In this document: piece after piece, positions 17,877 through 26,553 of the stretch
Position numbering within the stretch: position 1 is the first letter of the stretch
Layout of the letters: every line of letters starts with the position of its first letter
From: Erythrobacter aureus
GTDB taxonomy: Bacteria; Pseudomonadota; Alphaproteobacteria; Sphingomonadales; Sphingomonadaceae
NCBI RefSeq assembly: GCF_003355455.1
Contig: NZ_CP031357.1
Span: forward strand, 1-64,000
Direction: 5' to 3'
DNA: 64,000 nucleotides
Notes under the pieces: model-generated
Seen by the model: the letters and a program-made list of their open reading frames with translations, nothing else
What the model was told of the DNA's origin: nothing
The model's database searches: none
Translations under genes and position numbers: made by a program

Positions 17877-18767
17877 TCAGGAAAAGGTGACATTGGCATA
17901 GGCCAGCGTCGGGGCGGGCCGGGCAGGTTTGCGTTGCGCGGGGCTCTTGGCCTGTTGCACCCGTCCCGTCCAGCGGCGCATGTCGCTCGCATCCAGCCAC
18001 AACGCCCGGCGGTGCGGCACCGAATTGGTGAATTCGTAAAAGGCGCGGGCCTGGTCGGAACTCATGCCCATTTCCCGGTAATAGTCGAGATATTGGCGAT
18101 TCTCCGGCGCATCCATCGCGAAATCGTCCGCCTCGCGGCCGTGGACATCCATCCAGCTATGCACCGCGAATTCGGCACCGCGCGCAATATCGCGCTCGAC
18201 ACCGGCGAAGAACAGCTCGACCGCACCCGAACGGACCGAACCGATCGCCGGAACATGCGTGACCAGGCCTGCTTCGCGAATCATCCGGCCGACCTTGAGA
18301 TTGGCACGATCATCGCGCGTGCCCGGACATTCGACCATATCGAGCTGTTCGAGCCCGGGGAAGTCGCGCATCATCGCCCGGAAAAAGCCCGGCGTGCGGG
18401 CATCGGTTTCGCCCACCAGCGCCACGCGGCGGTCGTCGATGACGCGGAACGGGCCGTATTGCGCAAGCCCGCGATTGTAATTGCGCAAGCGGCGGTCGAT
18501 GAAGGCCGGCGCCTTCCACGCCGGCAACGCGGCAGGCTGGTATGTCTGAGGACGAACGGCGGCAAGGTTCTGCCGTTCCGCACGCGGCTGCACCATGGGG
18601 CGGACCTGTGCCGCCGGAGCGATTGCCTTGCCCTGATGGGTCGATTGGACCACCGGGCTCGATACATAGACGACCGGCAGGCTGACCAAGGCCAGCGATT
18701 GCGCGGATACCGGCGCTGCAAAGAGCGTGGCGAAGGCGGAAAGCAGGATTGCGGCTATTCGGAACAT
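17877..18767 (-). CDS. COG3904-like predicted periplasmic protein (ClpP/crotonase-like fold)
   Basis: A 296-residue precursor with the signal peptide MFRIAAILLSAFATLFAAPVSAQS. After a Pro/Gln-rich linker, residues about 115-230 read RVALVGETDARTPGFFRAM, a conserved Ile/Arg-rich MIREAGLVTHVP segment, then GSVRSGAVELFFAG and AEFAVHSWMD. This follows the order seen in COG3904 proteins, distantly related to ClpP and SppA peptidases. The Ser in the RSGAVE turn occupies the usual nucleophile position, but I cannot confirm activity. It is adjacent to comM, which runs the other way. Confidence 0.6.
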   Translation of the reverse strand: MFRIAAILLSAFATLFAAPVSAQSLALVSLPVVYVSSPVVQSTHQGKAIAPAAQVRPMVQPRAERQNLAAVRPQTYQPAALPAWKAPAFIDRRLRNYNRGLAQYGPFRVIDDRRVALVGETDARTPGFFRAMMRDFPGLEQLDMVECPGTRDDRANLKVGRMIREAGLVTHVPAIGSVRSGAVELFFAGVERDIARGAEFAVHSWMDVHGREADDFAMDAPENRQYLDYYREMGMSSDQARAFYEFTNSVPHRRALWLDASDMRRWTGRVQQAKSPAQRKPARPAPTLAYANVTFS

Positions 18768-18911
18768 GGCAAATTTTTGCCGCTCGCCCGCTTTCCAGCC
18801 GCTCAAGAGGTATGGTTAACCTGCTGTTGACCATATTCCTTTGGGCCATGGTGGACGTGGTTAACCCTCGACAATCCGGGGGTTTCACGTCATCGGTTAC
18901 GTACGAACACG

Positions 18912-20435
18912 GTGTGGGGGTTAACGCTGGTCGCTCTGGTCAAAACGGTGGCCTATCTGGGCCTGGAAGCGCGCGGCGTGGAAGTGCAGTGCTCGGTTGC
19001 GCCCGGCCTGCCCAAGTTCAACATCGTCGGTCTGGCGGACAAGGCGGTGGGCGAAAGCAAGGAGCGCGTGCGCGCCGCGCTGGCCAGCATGGGCCTCGCG
19101 CTGCCGCCCAAGCGGATCACGATCAACCTTTCGCCGGCCGATCTGCCCAAGGAAGGTTCGCATTACGACTTGCCGATCGCGCTGGCGCTGCTCGCGGCGA
19201 TGGGCGTGACCGATGCCGAGCAATTGGGGGACTGGATCGCCGTGGGCGAACTGGCGCTCGATGCGCGGATCGTGCCCTCGCCCGGCGTGCTGCTCGCGGC
19301 GATCCATGCGAGCAAGGCGGAAGTCGGGCTGATCTGCCCCAGGGCACAGGGGAGCGAAGCGCGCTGGGCCAGCGAGGTGCCGGTCTGCGCCGCGCCCGAT
19401 CTGGCCAGCCTGCTGAACCATCTCAAGGGCACGCAGCACCTGCCCGATCCGAAACCCGGCGCGGTCGAAAGCGAACCGGGCGGCGCCGATCTCAAACAGG
19501 TCAAAGGGCAGGAAACCGCCAAGCGCGCGCTCGAAATCGCGGCCGCGGGCGGGCACAATCTGTTGATGATCGGCCCGCCGGGCGCGGGCAAATCGCTGCT
19601 GGCGAGCTGTCTGCCCGGCATCCTCCCCCCGCTTTCGCCTGCCGAGGCGCTGGAGGTTTCGATGGTGCAATCGGTTGCCGGGACGCTGGAGGAAGGCCGG
19701 ATCAGCAGCACCCGCCCGTTTCGCGCGCCGCACCATTCGGCCAGCATGGCAGCGCTGACCGGCGGGGGGCTACGGGTGAAGCCGGGCGAAGTCAGCCTGG
19801 CGCATCTGGGCGTGCTGTTTCTCGACGAATTGCCCGAATTCCAGCGCGCGGTGCTCGATTCGCTGCGCCAGCCGCTCGAAACGGGCAAGGTCGATGTCGC
19901 GCGCGCCAATGCGCACGTCACCTTTCCCGCCGATGTTCAATTGGTGGCTGCGATGAATCCGTGCCGGTGCGGCCATCTGGGCGATCCGGCGCTCGCCTGC
20001 AGCCGGGCGCCGCGCTGCGCCGCCGATTATCAGGGCAAGGTTTCGGGGCCGATGCTCGACCGGATCGATCTCCATGTCGAAGTCGATCCGGTCAGCGCCG
20101 CCGACCTTGCCCTGCCCCCGCCCGCCGAGGGCAGCGATCAGGTCGCCGCGCGCGTCATGGCTGCCCGCCAGCGCCAGACCGCCCGCACCGAGACGACCGG
20201 CGCGCGCACCAATGCCGGACTGGACGGGGATGCGCTGGAAGAATTCGCCGGGCCGGACGAGGCCGGTCGTGCGCTGCTGATGCAAGCCGCCACCGCCATG
20301 CGGCTGTCGGCGCGCAGCTATACCCGCATGCTACGTGTCGCGCGGACGATCGCAGACCTGGCGGGGGCGGAAAAGGTAGGTCGGATTCACATTGCGGAGG
20401 CCTTGAGTTATAGACGGCAACCGCCGCGCGCTTAA
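18912..20435 (+). CDS. comM: YifB/ComM family Mg chelatase-like AAA ATPase
   Basis: ComM proteins are AAA+ helicase-like ATPases that promote branch migration during natural transformation. The 507-residue protein begins in family style (VALVKTVAYLGLEARGVEV), has the Lon-protease-like N-terminal domain, then Walker A GPPGAGKS near residue 222, Walker B LFLDELPEF near 302 and the Cys-rich NPCRCGHLGD insert. A C-terminal helical domain follows. The start used is a GTG six codons before VALVKT; no better start is seen. It indicates a capacity for DNA uptake processing only if other competence genes exist outside this window. Confidence 0.94.
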   Translation: MWGLTLVALVKTVAYLGLEARGVEVQCSVAPGLPKFNIVGLADKAVGESKERVRAALASMGLALPPKRITINLSPADLPKEGSHYDLPIALALLAAMGVTDAEQLGDWIAVGELALDARIVPSPGVLLAAIHASKAEVGLICPRAQGSEARWASEVPVCAAPDLASLLNHLKGTQHLPDPKPGAVESEPGGADLKQVKGQETAKRALEIAAAGGHNLLMIGPPGAGKSLLASCLPGILPPLSPAEALEVSMVQSVAGTLEEGRISSTRPFRAPHHSASMAALTGGGLRVKPGEVSLAHLGVLFLDELPEFQRAVLDSLRQPLETGKVDVARANAHVTFPADVQLVAAMNPCRCGHLGDPALACSRAPRCAADYQGKVSGPMLDRIDLHVEVDPVSAADLALPPPAEGSDQVAARVMAARQRQTARTETTGARTNAGLDGDALEEFAGPDEAGRALLMQAATAMRLSARSYTRMLRVARTIADLAGAEKVGRIHIAEALSYRRQPPRA

Positions 20436-20579
20436 ACCCTTAGGCTGATATGGGGTGGGAAGCGGATGGTCTGCTGTTGCCTGACCTAATAGCTGTCGCA
20501 GACGTGAGCGCGGTGACCGTTCGTGGACCGGCTTACATTCTCACGCCGGTCGTCCGCGGCGTTAGCTCCGTATCAAGCA

Positions 20580-21542
20580 TCATTCTGGTGATCTGCCGAA
20601 TGAGACAGAGCTACTCCTATGCCCCTTGTCGAGATTTTCCGCGTAAGTTTGAATCGTATTGGCGGTGACGCCTCCGAAAGCAATCATGTTCATTTGATTG
20701 ATGCTGCACGCAACCTCATCACGGCTGATTTTTTGCCATCCTGGCCCAGGATGATCTGAAAACCGATCAATAAATGGAGTGGAAACAGACCCCTTAAAAT
20801 CTTCGTTGGCGAAACTGTAGGAACCACTGACAAGCCAAGAGTCAAAGCTAGCTCTGAAGATTCTGAATCTGCCATCGAGGCTCACTGTAACCGAGCCATA
20901 CCCACGGAAATCCTCTAAGTTGAGCGACACACTCCAGTCATCAGGCACTGCAATTCCAAGTTTGGAAACGTCCGGCCGCTCTTGATCGTATCGTTCAACC
21001 AAGTGCTCCGCGACCGTGCGCACAGCCCCATCTAAATCCAACTTAGTCGCCATAAGATCGGCCATTCTGCCAACTGATGGAATTCCCCCGCCGAAGCTAC
21101 GTAAGCGGTGTTGCTCGCGACAGTACAGTGCTTGGAACTTCAAAACGGAAGGAAGGTCAGGTGCCTGTTCGAAATATAGACGGCAGCAGGAAATTCCAAG
21201 GCGTTCCGCTTTTTCCAATGCCGGTTTGGTAAAGCCAGAAAAGGAATAGAGGATGCCCATTCCAGCGTTCGATGAAAGCAACTCGCCTCTAAACGCATCG
21301 ATATCTTGTTGACTGAGTTTTGCCTTCTTTCGCTTGCAGCTCACAAGAATCTTGATCGGGATATGTCCGCCAAACCGCGTCTCTATCCAGACGTCACGCT
21401 GGCGGGAATGTCCCGTATCGCCGTCGGGTTGCTTGAGATCATGTATGACGCGAGATGCCGGGTCTAGTGTCTGAAGGAACTGCGCAACGGCTATTTCGAA
21501 TTCGCGCCAACCCAGACGCCGGTTATGTTGAAGTTTGCTCAT
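20580..21542 (-). CDS. Mrr-like restriction endonuclease domain protein
   Basis: A 320-residue protein whose first half fits a PD-(D/E)xK nuclease of the Mrr type. RDVWIETRF holds the candidate catalytic Asp near residue 50, and ILVSCKRKK about 17 residues later holds the Lys. The Mrr-like tail is FRGELLSSNAGMGILYSFSG with FTKPALEKAERLGI. The usual Glu or Gln two residues before the Lys is Ser (SCK). The C-terminal 150 residues match nothing I know. Base composition is clearly more AT-rich than comM and other neighbours, suggesting horizontal acquisition. No methyltransferase is adjacent, which would fit a type IV (modified-DNA) enzyme. Confidence 0.65.
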   Translation of the reverse strand: MSKLQHNRRLGWREFEIAVAQFLQTLDPASRVIHDLKQPDGDTGHSRQRDVWIETRFGGHIPIKILVSCKRKKAKLSQQDIDAFRGELLSSNAGMGILYSFSGFTKPALEKAERLGISCCRLYFEQAPDLPSVLKFQALYCREQHRLRSFGGGIPSVGRMADLMATKLDLDGAVRTVAEHLVERYDQERPDVSKLGIAVPDDWSVSLNLEDFRGYGSVTVSLDGRFRIFRASFDSWLVSGSYSFANEDFKGSVSTPFIDRFSDHPGPGWQKISRDEVACSINQMNMIAFGGVTANTIQTYAENLDKGHRSSSVSFGRSPE

Positions 21543-21831
21543 CTGCGCCCCTGCGCGTCACCAGTACCGGCCAGTCCCCAACGGTCTAATACTGGTCCAT
21601 ATGCTGTGTCCAATCGATCGGCAGATGATGGGAGTCGAATTTGATGTCGGGAACGTCTGCAATCGCTTCGTTAGCGGACAGTCAGAGCTGGCCGAGGCGA
21701 CTCGATAGGTTGGGACGGATTACTGGCAGACAGCGGCGCTGCTAGGGGAGTCTTCAGTGCGCTTCTGTGGAGGTCCGCATCAAATCCGTGACCGCTGCCC
21801 GCCGCGCAGTCCTCCAGCGATCCACCGAGGC

Positions 21832-22242
21832 TCAGTCCGCTTCGCTCAGGTCGAGATTGAGCTTGACGGTTTCGTGTTCGTGCTCGCCCTCGAACTTCTT
21901 CAGGAAATCCTCGATCGGAACCTGCTGGCCCTTGTCGACCAGCGGACTGGCACTGGCCATTTCGGCGGTTCTCATCTCGTCGGGTGTCATGCGCACATGG
22001 ACATAGGGCACCCAGACCTCGCCATATTCGGCCTGCTGATACCACACATCCAGAATATCGTAGGAAGCCCACTGGCCGGTCGGCTCGCGAAGCCGGATGC
22101 CCTCGCCGATGCGCGGCACCGCCATCGCCTTGATACGATGCACATTCTGGTGCGTCTCGTTCTGGACTTCGATTTCTATCACAGGGGCAGGTCCGGCTCT
22201 GCTACATGGATTCGCGGCTGCTGCGCGTTCTGCCAACGACAT
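21832..22242 (-). CDS. Hypothetical protein
   Basis: A 136-residue acidic protein. The region from VIEIEVQNETHQNVHRIKAM onward is regular and contains many aromatic residues (QWASYDILDVWYQQAEYGEVWVPY in part), ending EHETVKLNLDLSEAD. No signal peptide or domain is recognised. A GTG 20 codons downstream (base 22182) would give a 116-residue product beginning at that conserved-looking stretch and may be the true start. The roughly 290-bp gap on its 3' side towards the Mrr-like gene shows no gene. Confidence 0.55.
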   Translation of the reverse strand: MSLAERAAAANPCSRAGPAPVIEIEVQNETHQNVHRIKAMAVPRIGEGIRLREPTGQWASYDILDVWYQQAEYGEVWVPYVHVRMTPDEMRTAEMASASPLVDKGQQVPIEDFLKKFEGEHEHETVKLNLDLSEAD

Positions 22243-22405
22243 GTTGAGATCGTTTTAACGATGACGTCACGATGGCACGGAGCCGTTCTGTCGCATCGTG
22301 GCCTCGGTGCCGCTTGTCAGGAGACCGCAAATCGCCCATGCCGCGATGCGTGGGGCAAGCATCGAAGACCGGCGGCTGCCGGTGAACGCCAAGGCACGAG
22401 CGCGA

Positions 22406-23219
22406 ATGTATCGTCCAATCCGGGCCGTGCCCGCCAATCCGATCGCTTCGCTACGCCGACGATATGCCGATTTGCGCCCCGATCTGCGCGAGCGACTGCC
22501 TGCGATTGCGCTTACCCTAGCATTCGAATTACTGCTCGTTCTGGCACTGCTGTCGCTGGGGTCGGTAAAGCGCGAAGTGGCCGAGATGCGCGACTCGCTG
22601 GTCGCCTTCACCGCCCCGAACACCGAGGAGGATGAGGCGGAGGAACCGGCGGCAGACACCCCCCGCCCGAGCGAAGCCGTGCAGAGCCAGCCCGATTTGC
22701 AGTCCAGCCCGGAACCGGTAGCGGACCGACCGCACACGCCACCGGCCCCAGCGCCGCGCCCGATCTTGCGGAGTGATTTCTCGCTCGAAAGCCTGCCGCA
22801 GGCCACCTCGCCCGCGCAGACGCCAAGCCGCAGAGCTACGGTCCCGCCTTTACCCCTTCGCCTGGTGACACCCCGCGAGTTTCCGGGAGCGGCCCGAACG
22901 GCGAGCCGCTCTATGCCGCACGCTGGTATCGGCGCCCTATGACGACGAGCTGGCAGGCTATCTATCGACCGCGCGAGGACCTGGCTGGGGGTTGATCGAT
23001 TGCCGAACCGTGGCCGATTTTCGGGTCGAGGACTGCGTGGTTGTCGGCGAATCGCCCCAAGGCTCGGGGATCGGCAAGGCGGTGCAGGCGGCCGCCTGGC
23101 AGTTCAAGGTGCGCCCGCCACAACGTGCAGGACGGCCGATGGTCGGTGAATGGGTGCGGATCAGGATTTTCTACGAGATCGAGCCGGGCGCAGCGGCACG
23201 GCTGCGATTCGGACACTGA
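22406..23219 (+). pseudogene. TonB-like energy transducer protein, two frameshifts
   Basis: The first frame starts MYRPIRAVPANPIASLRR, has one membrane helix (AIALTLAFELLLVLALLSLG) and a Pro/Glu-rich periplasmic linker, as TonB-type proteins do. Near 22826 (ACGCCAAGCC) one base seems missing; the next frame reads KPQSYGPAFTPSPGD to EPLYAARWYRR. Near 22938 (CGGCGCCCTATG) another is missing; the last frame gives PYDDELAGYLSTARG to AAWQFKVRPPQ and WVRIRIFYEI, the TonB C-terminal style strand. Adding two C bases gives one continuous protein of about 271 residues. The role, transmitting proton-motive force to outer-membrane receptors, is inferred. Confidence 0.72.
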
Positions 23220-23226
23220 ACCGGCT

Positions 23227-23781
23227 TCAGGCGGCGCTCTGCGCCTTGCGCGCGATGGCTATGTCGACCACGGCGCCACGATCGAGCATGGCGCCGATTT
23301 CCGCCCTACTACCATCAGCGCGGATACCGAGTTTGGCGCGCTCGACCAGATGCAGATCTGTCGGGCCGAGAATGCGACCGTCGTGGCTCAGGATCGACGT
23401 GGGGCCGATGGGGAGCCGATCGCGCTCGTCGACAAGGACGGGATTCTCGACCACTTCCGCACCGTATTTCTGGCCCCACTGACGCAACGCGACCATGGCG
23501 GGCAGCAGATCCAGCCCCTTGTCGGTCAGCCGGTATTCGATCTTGCGCTTGTCGTCCGCGCAGGGATCGCGGCGCAGAATTCCGTGTTCGACCAGCTTCG
23601 CGAGACGATTCGAGAGGATATTGCGCGCAATCCCAAGCTCGCTGAGGAATTCCTCGAAGTGGTGGAGCCCGTTGAAGCTGGCGCGCAGGATCATGAAGGA
23701 CCATCGCTCCCCCATGACTTCGAGAGCCTGCGGCAGGCCGCATTCGGTCAGTTCACGGAGCGGTTCGCGGATGTCACCCAT
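23227..23781 (-). CDS. HxlR family winged-helix transcriptional regulator
   Basis: A 184-residue regulator. The HxlR domain occupies about residues 12-110: CGLPQALEVMGERWSFMILR at the start, ARNILSNRLAKLVEHGIL as the recognition helix region, and YRLTDKGLDLLPAMVAL as the wing and dimer helix. The Cys near residue 14 is in the position that senses electrophiles or redox state in many family members. A further 70-residue C-terminal extension ends in IAIARKAQSAA. The target genes are unknown; CC_3452 diverges from it. Confidence 0.9.
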   Translation of the reverse strand: MGDIREPLRELTECGLPQALEVMGERWSFMILRASFNGLHHFEEFLSELGIARNILSNRLAKLVEHGILRRDPCADDKRKIEYRLTDKGLDLLPAMVALRQWGQKYGAEVVENPVLVDERDRLPIGPTSILSHDGRILGPTDLHLVERAKLGIRADGSRAEIGAMLDRGAVVDIAIARKAQSAA

Positions 23782-23964
23782 AAAAATCAGTCCTCTTCAG
23801 ACAACCTATCTAGCGCAAAAACCGGTTTTGCCAAATTTTTCGAAAAAATGGTTGCACTGCACAATAGACGATCATAAGTAGCTATTCGCAACGGGTTGCT
23901 TTTTGAAACTCAATTGCAAGAACCTCAACCCCCTTGAAAAAATTGCAACCAGGTAAGGACCCCC

Positions 23965-24309
23965 ATGACCTCCATGTCCCCCCGGAAGGCGAAATTCGGC
24001 GCCCTTGCCGCCGCCTTCGCCTACACTTCGCTGGCTCTGGGCGCCACTATCGCCCCTACCGCCGTCCAGGCGCGTTCGAGCGCACCTTTCTACACCGCCG
24101 AACTGGCCCAGCCGGTTGCCCAGCGCACCACCACTGTCGCCGCCGGCGTCGCGTGGAATTGCCAGGGCACGACCTGCGTCGCGCAGAAAGCCAATTCGCG
24201 TCCGCTTCGCGTCTGCCGCGAACTCCAGCGCGAACATGGCGAAATCGCTGCATTCACCGTCCGGAACGAGGCGCTCGACGCCGACAAGCTGGCGAAATGT
24301 AACGGCTGA
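23965..24309 (+). CDS. CC_3452 family protein
   Basis: A 114-residue exported protein. After a signal peptide (AAAFAYTSLALGATIAPTAVQA), the mature part reads FYTAELAQPVAQ, VAWNCQGTTCVAQK, RPLRVCRELQREHG and ends EALDADKLAKCNG. The paired Cys residues suggest disulphides in the periplasm. This pattern is the small family named after Caulobacter CC_3452, common in Caulobacterales and Sphingomonadales; function unknown. A strong terminator follows about 45 bp downstream. Confidence 0.85.
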   Translation: MTSMSPRKAKFGALAAAFAYTSLALGATIAPTAVQARSSAPFYTAELAQPVAQRTTTVAAGVAWNCQGTTCVAQKANSRPLRVCRELQREHGEIAAFTVRNEALDADKLAKCNG

Positions 24310-24352
24310 ACCGTCTCCATCCCCGCCCCCTCCAGAGGGTGGCCGACTTGAG

Positions 24353-24383
24353 GGTCCCGGCGAGCGATCGCCGGGGCCTTTTT
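24353..24383 (+). terminator. Rho-independent terminator after the CC_3452 gene
   Basis: An 11-bp stem (GGTCCCGGCGA pairing with TCGCCGGGGCC, one G-U pair) with a GCGA loop is followed by five T residues. It lies at the 3' end of the convergent HAD gene and could serve both transcripts. Confidence 0.85.
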
Positions 24384-24987
24384 ATATCAGTCCACGCGCC
24401 GCCAGATCGCGTTCGAGCCTCGGCGCATCGACGAAATGATGGACCTGCCAGCCGCACGCCGAGGCGGCTTCGACATTGGCGCGGTTGTCGTCGATGAACA
24501 GCATCTCCGTGCCCGGCAGACCGAAGCGTTCCTCCGCCAGTGCGAAGATCGCCGGGTCGGGCTTGGCAAGCTTCTCCTCGCCCGACACCACGATATCGCG
24601 AAACCGGTCGAAGATCGGCGCGGTCGGACGGAAACCGGCCCAGAATTCCGCCCCGAAATTGGTAATCGCGAACAACGGCACACCACGCTTGTCGAGCTGT
24701 TCGACCAGCGCAAGGCTACCCGGCACCGGCCCCGGAATGGATTCGTTGAACCGCGCGGCATAGGCCCGGATTTCCGCTTCGTAATCCGGATAGAGGGCGA
24801 TCCGCTCGGGCACCATTTGGGCAAGCGGCGTGCCGCGATCGTGTTCGAAATGCCATTCCTCGGTCACGACCTCGTCCAGCACGGTGGCAAGCCGCGCCGG
24901 GTCGGCGACGATCTTTTCGAACAAATGCCCGAGACGCCATTGGTAGAGGACGCGCCCGACATCGAACACGACAGCTTGAACCTGCAT
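24382..24987 (-). CDS. HAD superfamily hydrolase, subfamily IA
   Basis: A 201-residue phosphatase-like protein. Motif I is VFDVGRVLYQW near residues 7-17, with the nucleophile Asp but Gly at the +2 position, as in the YihX/epoxide-hydrolase-like branch. Motif II is ITNFG near 105, motif III the Lys in EEKLAKPDP, and motif IV MLFIDDNRANVEAA. The cap is a small helical bundle (residues 20-90). The substrate is unknown; relatives dephosphorylate sugar phosphates or FMN. Confidence 0.9.
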   Translation of the reverse strand: MQVQAVVFDVGRVLYQWRLGHLFEKIVADPARLATVLDEVVTEEWHFEHDRGTPLAQMVPERIALYPDYEAEIRAYAARFNESIPGPVPGSLALVEQLDKRGVPLFAITNFGAEFWAGFRPTAPIFDRFRDIVVSGEEKLAKPDPAIFALAEERFGLPGTEMLFIDDNRANVEAASACGWQVHHFVDAPRLERDLAARGLI

Positions 24988-25054
24988 GGGGAGGGTGTCC
25001 TGAGTTATTGAGTCTTTGCCGTGTGCGGCCGGGACATCCGTCCCGATCTTTGCT

Positions 25055-25131
25055 GTGCCATCCCACTCCCCCTCCCGGCCACCCACGGCACTATACTGTT
25101 TGGGTGGCCGGGAAGGGGAGTGGAATGGCAC
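25055..25131. repeat. 31-bp imperfect inverted repeat with 15-base loop
   Basis: The left arm GTGCCATCCCACTCCCCCTC plus 11 more bases pairs with a right arm that is its reverse complement at 29 of 31 positions. The loop CGGCACTATACTGTT carries a possible -10-like TATACT. It lies in the gap between the HAD and rpmJ genes, both on the minus strand. It has no poly-T tail on either side, so it is not a simple terminator. Confidence 0.75.
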
Positions 25132-25246
25132 GGCCGCAAGCCTTCGGCAGATATCGAAGGCGCACAAAACAGAAAAGCCCGCACCCCTCGTCGGGGCCGG
25201 GCCTTGTCTGCAAGACGTTTGCCACCCTCGCCGGGCGGCGCGCCGT

Positions 25247-25372
25247 TTAGCCCTGGCGGGCCTTGAAGCGGCGATTGGTCTTGTTGATGACATAGGTGCG
25301 CCCGCGGCGGCGGATGACGCGGCAATCGCGGTGGCGGCCCTTGAGCGACTTGAGGCTGTTACGGATCTTCAT
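25247..25372 (-). CDS. rpmJ: 50S ribosomal protein L36, C- (zinc-independent) type
   Basis: A 41-residue basic protein, starting [20 protein letters not shown] and ending [12 protein letters not shown]. It matches the alternative L36 form, which lacks the zinc-binding Cys3His set of the C+ form (only one Cys remains). Organisms with this form need no zinc for L36. It is monocistronic here, about 260 bp from the HAD gene. Confidence 0.95.
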   Translation of the reverse strand: MKIRNSLKSLKGRHRDCRVIRRRGRTYVINKTNRRFKARQG

Positions 25373-25583
25373 GATGTCTCTCGTCAAATAAATACGCGCC
25401 GGAAATGGTGTTCCGACGCGCCCAAATCAAGCGCGCCGTTAAAGGCTGGCTGGGATTCGGTCAAGGAGAGAGTTGGCCCGCGATACAAATGCCGCTTGTG
25501 AAAACTCCTGCGCGCATTGCGTGCCAAGCCAGTCCGCGACGCTGCTGTGCGGCCCTTTTTCAAGGATCGCAGCGCCAGTCCTG

Positions 25584-25967
25584 TCAGCCTCGCCGTGCGA
25601 TCATCGGCCCAAGCGGCTGCCCGCCAAATATATGCACGTGCAGATGCGGCACTTCCTGCCCGCCATGGGCGCCGATATTGGCCATCATCCGATAGCCGGG
25701 CTCGACCAGCTCCTTATCGCGGGCCACCTTGCCCACCGCACGCACGAAACCCGCAATTTCCGCATCGCTCGCCTTTTCGGCGAAATCGTCCCAGCTGACA
25801 TAGCGCCCCTTGGGCACCACCAGCGTATGAATTTCAGCCTGCGGATTGATATCCTCGAAGGCGTAGGCCCACTCGTCCTCGTATACCTTGGTCGAGGGGA
25901 TCTCGCCGCGCAGGATCTTGGCAAAGATGTTCTCGTCGTCATAGGGCTGAGTTGGATCGACCGGCAT
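25584..25967 (-). CDS. HIT family protein (histidine triad nucleotide-binding)
   Basis: HIT proteins are nucleotide hydrolases or transferases acting on AMP-linked substrates. The 127-residue protein starts MPVDPTQPYDDENIFAKILRG and carries the triad HLHVHIF near residues 107-113, preceded by GGQEVP. The ATG overlaps the hisE stop (ATGA), so it is at the end of the his run, an arrangement seen in many sphingomonads. Confidence 0.94.
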   Translation of the reverse strand: MPVDPTQPYDDENIFAKILRGEIPSTKVYEDEWAYAFEDINPQAEIHTLVVPKGRYVSWDDFAEKASDAEIAGFVRAVGKVARDKELVEPGYRMMANIGAHGGQEVPHLHVHIFGGQPLGPMIARRG

Positions 25968-26281
25968 CACTGGCTCCTGCTGGCTTTCTCGGCAATTCCC
26001 GAAACCCCGTCGCGCCGGTCCAGTTCGGCCAGCACCGCGGCAAAGGGAATGTCGCGCGCATTCAGAGTGACAAGGAGGTGGAACAGGATGTCGGCCGCCT
26101 CGCCGACCAGTTCCTCGCTGCTGCCCGACAGAGCCGCGACCGCAGCCTCTACCCCTTCCTCGCCCAGCTTGCGGGCGATCTGGGGCAGGCCCTTGGCATG
26201 AAGGCTCGCCACATAGCTTTGCGAAGGGTCGGCCTGGCGCCGCTGCGCTATGGTCTGTTCGAGGCGGGTAAGCGTATCCAT
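25967..26281 (-). CDS. hisE: Phosphoribosyl-ATP diphosphatase
   Basis: HisE performs the second step of histidine synthesis, removing diphosphate from phosphoribosyl-ATP. The 104-residue all-alpha protein starts MDTLTRLEQTIAQRRQADP and shows the metal-binding motif KLGEEGVEAAVAAL with the following EAADILFHLLV. It lies in the run hisB-hisH-hisA-hisF-hisE and overlaps the HIT gene. Confidence 0.95.
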   Translation of the reverse strand: MDTLTRLEQTIAQRRQADPSQSYVASLHAKGLPQIARKLGEEGVEAAVAALSGSSEELVGEAADILFHLLVTLNARDIPFAAVLAELDRRDGVSGIAEKASRSQ

Positions 26282-26314
26282 GGCCTGCGCTATGCACGGC
26301 CCATGCGCTCAGCG

Positions 26315-26476
26315 TCAATCGGAGTTGCGGCCCATCAGGAAACGGCCGACCAGCACGCCCGCCAGCCCGACGGCAACGAGCGTCAGCGCGCTCGGTTCGA
26401 CCAGCCGCGCGGCAATGCCGGCGGGGCCACCGAGATCCGCGAATTGCGCGGCCAGCGATATGAACTGGCTGGTCAT
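26315..26476 (-). CDS. Small single-pass membrane protein with PEP-CTERM-like tail
   Basis: A 53-residue product between hisF and hisE. It starts MTSQFISLAAQFADLGG and ends with VEPSALTLVAVGLAGVLVGR followed by FLMGRNSD. Short Glu-Pro-Ser, one hydrophobic helix, then a basic end is the general plan of PEP-CTERM sorting tails, here without a large exported domain. The frame is open and well placed in the operon, but I know no proven function. Confidence 0.6.
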   Translation of the reverse strand: MTSQFISLAAQFADLGGPAGIAARLVEPSALTLVAVGLAGVLVGRFLMGRNSD

Positions 26477-26553
26477 GGCGTATTTATACCATTTGCTAAA
26501 AATTGCGCAGCGGCGCGCCGAGCCCGTGTCCCGCCTCGGGACAGGCCAGGCGG

